From NCBI GenBank assembly GCA_021798635.1, contig JAJZGH010000156.1, positions 1 through 11,446 on the forward strand: DNA of 11,446 nucleotides, read 5' to 3'. This DNA comes from Planctomycetota bacterium. Its GTDB lineage: Bacteria; Planctomycetota; Phycisphaerae; WQYP01. Position 1 is the stretch's first letter. Each line of letters begins with the position of its first letter. Below, piece after piece: positions 7,226-11,446 of this stretch. The notes under the pieces are model-generated. The model was not told the origin of the DNA and searched no databases. It saw nothing but the letters and a program-made list of their open reading frames with translations. The position numbers and the translations under genes are program-made.

Positions 7226-7273
7226 ATGAAATTCACGACCGTGATAGAACGTGATCGGGGCGGCAAACGGTGA
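7226..7273 (+). pseudogene. possible hicB antitoxin N-terminal remnant
   Basis: A 15-codon frame, MKFTTVIERDRGGKR, then stop. The first ten residues match the strongly conserved HicB start (MKFTVVIERDEDG type), but the frame ends where the family would continue with YVA.VPxLPGC. It is most likely the broken start of a hicB gene. At this length, chance similarity is possible. Confidence 0.35.
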
Positions 7274-7316
7274 CCGAATGCCCCTCCGTACCCGGTTGCA
7301 TCAGCCGAGGAACACC

Positions 7317-7412
7317 CGGGACGAGGCGCTGGCCACCGGCCAATCGCTATATGATGCGGTTCTGGAAAGCGTGACGTTGCGCATACGGCCCATTGTGCTC
7401 ACCGCCACGGCG
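7317..7412 (+). pseudogene. 32-codon fragment of an RND efflux transporter
   Basis: The frame reads RDEALATGQSLYDAVLES and then VTLRIRPIVLTATA. This is the hallmark of RND permeases (AcrB/CusA superfamily): an E/D-A-x-x-x-G-x-S-x-x-x-A-V-L-E helix followed by the near-invariant RxRPIxLT motif before a membrane helix. No ATG, upstream membrane segments or downstream continuation is present. The similarity stops at 7412, shortly before the HEPN gene's 3' end. The rest of a gene of about 3 kb is gone, so this is a deletion scar. Confidence 0.7.
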
Positions 7413-7452
7413 TGCCGAGGCAAGAGGAATCATGATACAACTGCGTCCCCCT

Positions 7453-7857
7453 TTATCTTCCTCCGGCCTGAAAAAGCTTCTGCATTTCCGCGAGAAATTC
7501 ATCTGCCTGACGAATCCGATGCAGTACACGATCCGGTTCAAAAGTAGTCAAAGCCTGGTAGTCCGCTTCCTGTCGGTCTTCAAACGCCTGATCGTAAAAC
7601 TGTCCCCATTGCACCGCAAGGCGATTACTGTTTATCAGGTACTGATGCACGGCCGCCCGCACACCGGCATGTTTGCTGAACTGACGATTTTCATTTAGCA
7701 GAACCGCACTGGCGGCGTAGAAGCACGCGTAGTAAATTCGGTTAATGGCTAATGCCATATCCCCCGCAGCGTAGTCTCTGCCAGCAGCCACGAGGGCTGT
7801 GCTGGCTTTTCTAATCCATCCCTCCGCTACCGCTTTGCGAGCCTCCTGATCGTTCAT
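7453..7857 (-). CDS. HEPN-domain protein (probable toxin of an MNT-HEPN pair)
   Basis: A 134-residue, all-helical cytoplasmic protein of the HEPN superfamily (PF05168 type). Diagnostic stretches are AINRIYYACFYAASAVLL (37-54), FSKHAGVRAAVHQY (60-73) and FEDRQEADY (92-100). HEPN toxins are usually ribonucleases with an Rx4-6H motif. Here the nearest candidate is R67-x3-H71-Q-Y73, one residue shorter than the RX4HXY of HepT, so nuclease activity is not assured. Its ATG overlaps the MNT stop (ATGA on the minus strand, 7857-7854), so it is translated with the nucleotidyltransferase as a two-gene operon. In related pairs the MNT partner blocks the HEPN toxin by attaching AMP to a tyrosine near the active site. 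It lies between the two direct repeats. Confidence 0.85.
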   Translation of the reverse strand: MNDQEARKAVAEGWIRKASTALVAAGRDYAAGDMALAINRIYYACFYAASAVLLNENRQFSKHAGVRAAVHQYLINSNRLAVQWGQFYDQAFEDRQEADYQALTTFEPDRVLHRIRQADEFLAEMQKLFQAGGR

Positions 7858-8198
7858 GCCATCGCTCCGTCTCTCTCAATTTCGGTGTGAATTGGAAGCA
7901 CCCGGTAAAGCCCATGCTCCCATTGCTCCAAGGGCACGACCAATTTGTTAAGTACCACCGCGCGTTGAAGCTCAATGTCAAATAGGGCATTGGTCATACT
8001 GTCTTTTTCCGACTGTTCCACTGCTCGGCTGGTCAGGACAAGTAAATCTATATCCGATTGCTCGTCATCAGAGCTCCTGGCCTTTGACCCGAACAGGATC
8101 ACTTGTTGCACCGGGAACCGGGATCGTAAAATGGCTGAGGCTTCCCGGACCGCGCATAAATCATTATCCTTCAATGCCAGATCATTGAGCGTACGCAC
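7854..8198 (-). CDS. minimal nucleotidyltransferase (MNT), probable antitoxin
   Basis: A 114-residue MNT-fold protein. The motif FGSKARSSDDEQSDIDLLVL (36-55) holds the GS-x10-DxD signature: G37, S38, D49, D51. A later DIEL (74-77) may supply the third acidic ligand. PIHTEIERDG near the end is also usual for HEPN-paired MNTs. MntA-type members transfer AMP to the HEPN partner. The start is GTG at 8198: GGGAGG (minus strand) ends 6 bases before it, and no in-frame ATG upstream fits. It is the first gene of the MNT-HEPN operon. A minus-strand TATAAT (8282-8277) upstream may be its -10 box, without a clear -35. All visible catalytic residues are kept. Confidence 0.87.
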   Translation of the reverse strand: MRTLNDLALKDNDLCAVREASAILRSRFPVQQVILFGSKARSSDDEQSDIDLLVLTSRAVEQSEKDSMTNALFDIELQRAVVLNKLVVPLEQWEHGLYRVLPIHTEIERDGAMA

Positions 8199-8276
8199 AG
8201 AAAGCCTCCCAAAAGCGCTGTAGTCAGGTTGCGGCGTAATACCCTAGCGAACCACACCGGTTTCACCATTACCGTC

Positions 8277-8282
8277 ATTATA
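8277..8282 (-). promoter_or_regulatory. possible -10 box for the MNT-HEPN operon
   Basis: A perfect TATAAT on the minus strand, about 79 bases before the GTG start. No good -35 hexamer is seen 16-18 bases upstream, so the promoter is weak or needs an activator. The surrounding AT-rich run is itself near-palindromic. Confidence 0.3.
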
Positions 8283-8336
8283 TAATTCGGCTCGGATTGC
8301 GATAGGCCCAGTCGGTGATGGAGCACATAAGGAGTC

Positions 8337-8374
8337 GCAATATTTCCGGGCCACCGGGCCGTGCGGGGAATCTT
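8337..8374 (+). repeat. imperfect direct repeat, copy 2
   Basis: Second copy of the sequence at 7106-7143, with three substitutions in 38 bases and the same orientation, 1231 bases downstream. The pair encloses the hic-like remnants, the RND fragment and the whole MNT-HEPN operon. No transposase or recombinase gene lies between them, so this is not a recognisable insertion sequence. The repeats could be a genomic dispersed repeat, or the footprints of recombination that brought in the TA pair. Confidence 0.75.
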
Positions 8375-8414
8375 TCCATAGCCGCCGGCTATGCCGGTGG
8401 TGGAACGCACCCCG

Positions 8415-8455
8415 ATCGCACCCCGCTACCGCTGGACCAAACGGTGCGATTTTTT
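8415..8455 (+). terminator. candidate Rho-independent terminator
   Basis: ATCGCACC (8415-8422) and GGTGCGAT (8443-8450) form a perfect 8-bp stem with a 20-base loop, followed directly by five more T (8451-8455). The long loop makes it weaker than a classical terminator. No intact plus-strand gene ends just before it. It may be left over from a lost gene, and it would shield the downstream transporter-acyltransferase gene from read-through. Confidence 0.45.
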
Positions 8456-8581
8456 AACGATTTCGCATTATTTCCGCCCGCCCGGTAATATTGCCACAGC
8501 CATGCCCGTGGATACTGCGCATTGTGTCGGGAAACGGGGAGGGCGTTGTGCCCCGGTGCAGCTCTTTGGCAGTGCGAACGA

Positions 8582-8598
8582 CGTACATTGAATGTACG
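8582..8598. promoter_or_regulatory. 17-bp perfect palindrome, operator-like
   Basis: CGTACATT, one central G, then AATGTACG: two 8-bp arms with full complementarity. No T-tract follows, so it is not a terminator. Its symmetry and position, about 65 bp upstream of the probable -10 box of the next gene, suit a binding site for a dimeric regulator. The regulator is not in the window. Confidence 0.4.
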
Positions 8599-8650
8599 CC
8601 GTGTGTGCATATGGCGTATATCGATGAAAAATAAAATTTCGGTTAAAAGT

Positions 8651-8679
8651 CATAAGTTATGGTATATTCTCGGCTTATG
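8651..8679 (+). promoter_or_regulatory. extended -10 promoter with flanking inverted repeat
   Basis: TGGTATATT (8660-8668) is an extended -10 element with no good -35, about 95 bases before the ATG at 8764. CATAAG (8651-8656) and CTTATG (8674-8679) flank it symmetrically. The arms extend further if one base gap is allowed (AAGT outside each arm). A repressor bound there would cover the -10 box. Both promoter and operator are inferred. Confidence 0.4.
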
Positions 8680-8763
8680 AACTTTAATAAGTCCGGCACG
8701 TGGTTTGTATTAACTAATATATCGCACGCGTAGATTGGCGAGGCGAAGTTTCGGAGTTTGAAG

Positions 8764-11446
8764 ATGACTATTGCTGAATCACCATGTGACAAACCCCAGA
8801 TCACAGCCGCCGATCAGACACAGCAGATTCGTCAGGGGCGTTCACGTTTTATCGCCATGGCGGGCGCGTATTCGCTGGGAAATTTTAACGACAATTTTAT
8901 GAAGCAGGCTGTAAGCCTCCTGGCGGTTTCGCATGGCCTGGCGCACTTGCAGGGATGGATCGCGACATTCTTTACGATTCCATTTTTATTGTTTTCCGCA
9001 CCGGCAGGCTGGATGGCGGATCGCTTTTCCCGCAAACATGTGGTCATCGGCTCCAAGGCCTTGGAATTGGTGCTGCTGACCGTGGCAGCCGTGGGAGTTC
9101 TGACGCTGAATTGGTTTCTGATCATGGCGGTTATTTTCCTCATGGCGCTGCAGGCCACGATTTTTGGTCCGGCTTTAGTGGGATCCATTCCGGATGTCTA
9201 CCCCGAATGGTACGTTATTAAGGCCAACGCCCGGCTCAAAGCCGCCACCACCGCCGCGATACTTTTGGGTGTGGTGCTGGCGGGAATCGCGCTGACTTGC
9301 CGCGGGAATATCGGTGTGTATCCCCTTGGAAGAGTCATTGTGGCCGCATCCCTGGTGGGTATTTCCATGATGGGGTTCCTGATCAGCTTTGCCGTTCCGG
9401 GCCGGCCTGCCGCGAACCCTGCCGCAAAGTTTCCACGGGGAGGACCCGTGAATTCGATTCGGGATCTATGGTTCCTGCGCACGGACCGAATATTAATAAC
9501 CGCCATTCTAGCCAACACTTATTTCTGGTTCATTGCGGCCTTGCAGATTCTGGTGATTAACAAAATGGGGCTGGTACAATTTGGCCTCAACGACGCCACC
9601 ACCAGTTATCTGGCCTTGGCGGAATTGCTGGGAATTGTGATCGGAAGTCTGGCTGCCGGTAAATTTATTTCCAGAGACAATGGTCATCGCGCCACGGCCC
9701 CGGCGATGGCGGCGTTGGCGATATTTCTGTGCGGTATCGGCGCTGCACCGTTGTTGCCACACGCGGTCAAACTCATTTATGTGCTCTTGGCGTTGGGCGG
9801 GTCAGGAATTGCCGGTGGGTTTATCATGGTGCCGCTGGAAAGTTTTTTCCAGGTGCGACCGGCGGCCAACGTCCGGGGGCAGGTGATCGCCGCCGCGTGG
9901 TTTGCATCATTTGTTGGTATTCTTATGGGCAGTATGTTGTATATACCTTTACAGAATGGTCTTGCACCCACGCAGGTGTTCCTGGCTTCGGGCGTGTTGA
10001 CGATTATCGCGGCGGCCATTATTGGCGTGGCCTTCGCGTACAGCGATCCCCAGCGCACGGGCGGCAAAACGAACTGGGCCGGGCGTTTGTGGTGCCTGTT
10101 GGCGCGGGTGATTTTGCGCCTGCGCTATCGCATAACCTTGAAGGGCGCTACCGAGATTAAAAAGGCCGGCCACAGCGGGAAACTCTTTCTGCCCAATCAC
10201 CCGGCGTTGATTGATCCGATTATTATGGTAGCGCATCTGCACCGATATTTGGCGGTGCGCCCCTTAACTGCGGAAGATCAACTTCGTCATCCACTGGTAA
10301 AAGCACTGGTCGGCACGGTGGGGGTTCTGCCCATACCGGAAATGTCCAGCATTGAACACGGCAAGGCTGATCGCGTGCAATTGGCGATAGGGCGGTGCGT
10401 GGAAGCGCTGCGGCAGGGGGATAATATTCTGCTGTACCCGGCTGGGCGGTTGATGCGGGAACAGTTAACTGATCTGGCCAGTGCCAGTGCAGTTGAACGC
10501 ATCTTGGCGCAGTTGCCGGATGTGCGCGTGGTGCTGGTGCGAACCACCGGTTTATGGGGCAGCAGTTTTGGGTGGGGCGCGGGCGCACCGCCGCGGCTCG
10601 GCCAGGCGTTTAAGGCCCATCTTACAGATTTATTAGCCAGCGGAATATTTTTTCTTCCCAAGCGGCAGGTGCACATCACCTTTCATCAGCCGGTTGATTT
10701 TCCCCGCAACGGCACCCGCGCCGAAATGAACCGGTATATGGAAAGCTTTTATAATCAGGAAGCGCCGCCGGCGCGGTATGTGCCGTACAGTGTCTGGGAC
10801 CGCAGCGGTGCCCATGATATTCCCGCGTCCGCGCCCAAGCTGCAGCGCTCCAATGAATCGGTTCCGCCCGCGACGGAAAAAATCGTCCTTGACTATATGT
10901 GTGAATTCACCGGTCTGAAGACCGTGACGTGCGATCAATTATTGGCGCGGGATCTTGGCATGGACAGTCTGGCGGTTATGGATTTAATTGCCTGGCTGGA
11001 AAAGGAGTTCGGTGTAACGGTGCCGGCCGTGGAATCGCTGGAATCGGTTCATGATGTCATGCTGGCGGCGTGCGGGCAACTGGGGGCCGCCAGCAAGGAA
11101 TCCGCCGTTCCCATGCCTGAATCCCGCTGGTTTCAGGAGGGCAGCAGCGAGCGCGTGCAACTGCCACCGGGCAACACGATTCAGGAAGTATTTCTGGCAC
11201 AAGCCCGGATGCACCCGGATCAGATTGCGGCGGCTGATATTCAACGCGGCATCAGGACCTACCGTGATTTAATCACGTCCATCTTCGCATTACGCGAAGA
11301 AATTATGAAATTTCCGGGACAGCGGGTCGGCATTATGCTGCCGGCTTCTGTGGCGGCTGATACGGTATTTCTGGCCGTACTGTTTTCCGGAAAAACGCCG
11401 GTCATGCTGAATTGGACCACGGGTATACGCAATATCACGCATGCCC
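8764..11446 (+). CDS. LplT-like MFS / PlsC acyltransferase / ACP / acyl-ACP synthetase fusion (3' end outside window)
   Basis: One open frame of 894 codons running off the window. GGAG (8753-8756) lies 7 bases before ATG 8764. Residues 28-430 form a 12-helix MFS transporter with NFNDNF in helix 1 and the loop motif GWMADRFSRK (82-91), like lysophospholipid flippase LplT. Residues ~454-665 are a PlsC-type acyltransferase: NHPALID (478-484) is motif I, while motif III reads YPAGR (558-562) instead of PEGxR. Residues ~704-771 are an acyl carrier protein with DLGMDSL and the phosphopantetheine-bearing Ser735. From ~805 an AMP-binding acyl-ACP synthetase begins; its ATP-binding motifs lie beyond the end. 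Together the parts would import lysophospholipids, activate a fatty acid with ATP, load it on the built-in ACP and re-acylate the lipid at the inner membrane. E. coli uses separate LplT and Aas plus free ACP. Confidence 0.88.
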   Translation, partial: MTIAESPCDKPQITAADQTQQIRQGRSRFIAMAGAYSLGNFNDNFMKQAVSLLAVSHGLAHLQGWIATFFTIPFLLFSAPAGWMADRFSRKHVVIGSKALELVLLTVAAVGVLTLNWFLIMAVIFLMALQATIFGPALVGSIPDVYPEWYVIKANARLKAATTAAILLGVVLAGIALTCRGNIGVYPLGRVIVAASLVGISMMGFLISFAVPGRPAANPAAKFPRGGPVNSIRDLWFLRTDRILITAILANTYFWFIAALQILVINKMGLVQFGLNDATTSYLALAELLGIVIGSLAAGKFISRDNGHRATAPAMAALAIFLCGIGAAPLLPHAVKLIYVLLALGGSGIAGGFIMVPLESFFQVRPAANVRGQVIAAAWFASFVGILMGSMLYIPLQNGLAPTQVFLASGVLTIIAAAIIGVAFAYSDPQRTGGKTNWAGRLWCLLARVILRLRYRITLKGATEIKKAGHSGKLFLPNHPALIDPIIMVAHLHRYLAVRPLTAEDQLRHPLVKALVGTVGVLPIPEMSSIEHGKADRVQLAIGRCVEALRQGDNILLYPAGRLMREQLTDLASASAVERILAQLPDVRVVLVRTTGLWGSSFGWGAGAPPRLGQAFKAHLTDLLASGIFFLPKRQVHITFHQPVDFPRNGTRAEMNRYMESFYNQEAPPARYVPYSVWDRSGAHDIPASAPKLQRSNESVPPATEKIVLDYMCEFTGLKTVTCDQLLARDLGMDSLAVMDLIAWLEKEFGVTVPAVESLESVHDVMLAACGQLGAASKESAVPMPESRWFQEGSSERVQLPPGNTIQEVFLAQARMHPDQIAAADIQRGIRTYRDLITSIFALREEIMKFPGQRVGIMLPASVAADTVFLAVLFSGKTPVMLNWTTGIRNITHA

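Larger units (their letters stand above)
8199..8763. other. 565-bp gene-free region
   Basis: This spacer lies between the divergent MNT and transporter-acyltransferase genes. It contains the MNT -10 box, repeat copy 2, the candidate terminator, a 17-bp palindrome and a probable promoter for the downstream gene. I see no supported coding sequence. A 79-codon minus-strand frame covering repeat copy 2 (8171-8410) has no ribosome binding site or recognisable family. Confidence 0.5.

Noticed and set aside
7106..8374. The repeat pair as ends of an insertion sequence or a CRISPR
   Set aside because: The copies are in direct orientation, with no transposase between them and no terminal inverted repeats. 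Two copies 1.2 kb apart do not form an array.
8171..8410. 79-codon minus-strand frame across repeat copy 2 and the MNT start
   Set aside because: It overlaps the GTG start region of MNT in another frame, has no recognisable domain and spans repeat sequence.
9729..10160. 143-codon plus-strand frame and many minus-strand frames within 8764-11446
   Set aside because: All lie inside the uninterrupted 894-codon fusion frame, whose domain motifs stay in phase from start to window end.

Overview
The window looks like a piece of a bacterial chromosome of roughly balanced to moderately high GC content. A tRNA gene, a polysaccharide-degradation locus and a membrane-lipid gene are interleaved with accessory toxin-antitoxin (TA) type modules. 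No gene fixes the taxon. A tRNA without an encoded CCA, secreted GH39-type enzymes and a giant transporter/acyltransferase/ACP/ligase fusion would suit a member of the Planctomycetota-Verrucomicrobiota-Chlamydiota group or a relative, but this is a low-confidence inference.

Layout. (1) 18-99: tRNA-Leu(UAG). (2) 134-1791: a complete AbiE-type TA operon, AbiEi-like antitoxin then AbiEii nucleotidyltransferase toxin with an ATGA overlap. Its promoter is a near-consensus sigma70 type with a perfect 9-bp inverted repeat around the -10 box, and its predicted transcript would be leaderless. (3) 1906-3438: a large Fic-domain protein with an intact HPFxDGNGRxxR motif. (4) 3451-3777, minus strand: a small unrecognised gene with a good ribosome binding site, convergent with fic. 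(5) 3890-5110, minus strand: an exported protein of unknown function, possibly a beta-propeller. It is divergent from (6) 5459-7072, an exported GH39-like glycosidase with both catalytic glutamates. The 348-bp spacer between them carries dyad symmetries and a short direct repeat.

(7) 7073-8760 is a scarred accessory stretch. It holds an imperfect direct repeat (7106-7143 and 8337-8374, 35 of 38 bases identical). Between the repeats lie possible hicA/hicB remnants, a 32-codon fragment of an RND efflux pump, and an apparently intact MNT-HEPN pair on the minus strand (7453-8198). A candidate terminator at 8415-8455 faces the next gene. (8) From 8764 to the window end runs one uninterrupted frame of 894 codons, not finished here. 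It fuses a 12-helix LplT-like MFS transporter, a PlsC-type acyltransferase, an acyl carrier protein and the start of an AMP-binding acyl-ACP synthetase, which would be a whole lysophospholipid import and re-acylation pathway in one chain.

How the genes work together: AbiE, Fic and MNT-HEPN are three separate modules, each built on nucleotide transfer, and probably act in phage defence or growth control. The exported protein and the GH39 enzyme probably belong to one carbohydrate locus. The last gene is envelope-lipid housekeeping. Most of the novelty is in the fusion protein, the leaderless AbiE promoter/operator, and the repeat-bounded TA scar.
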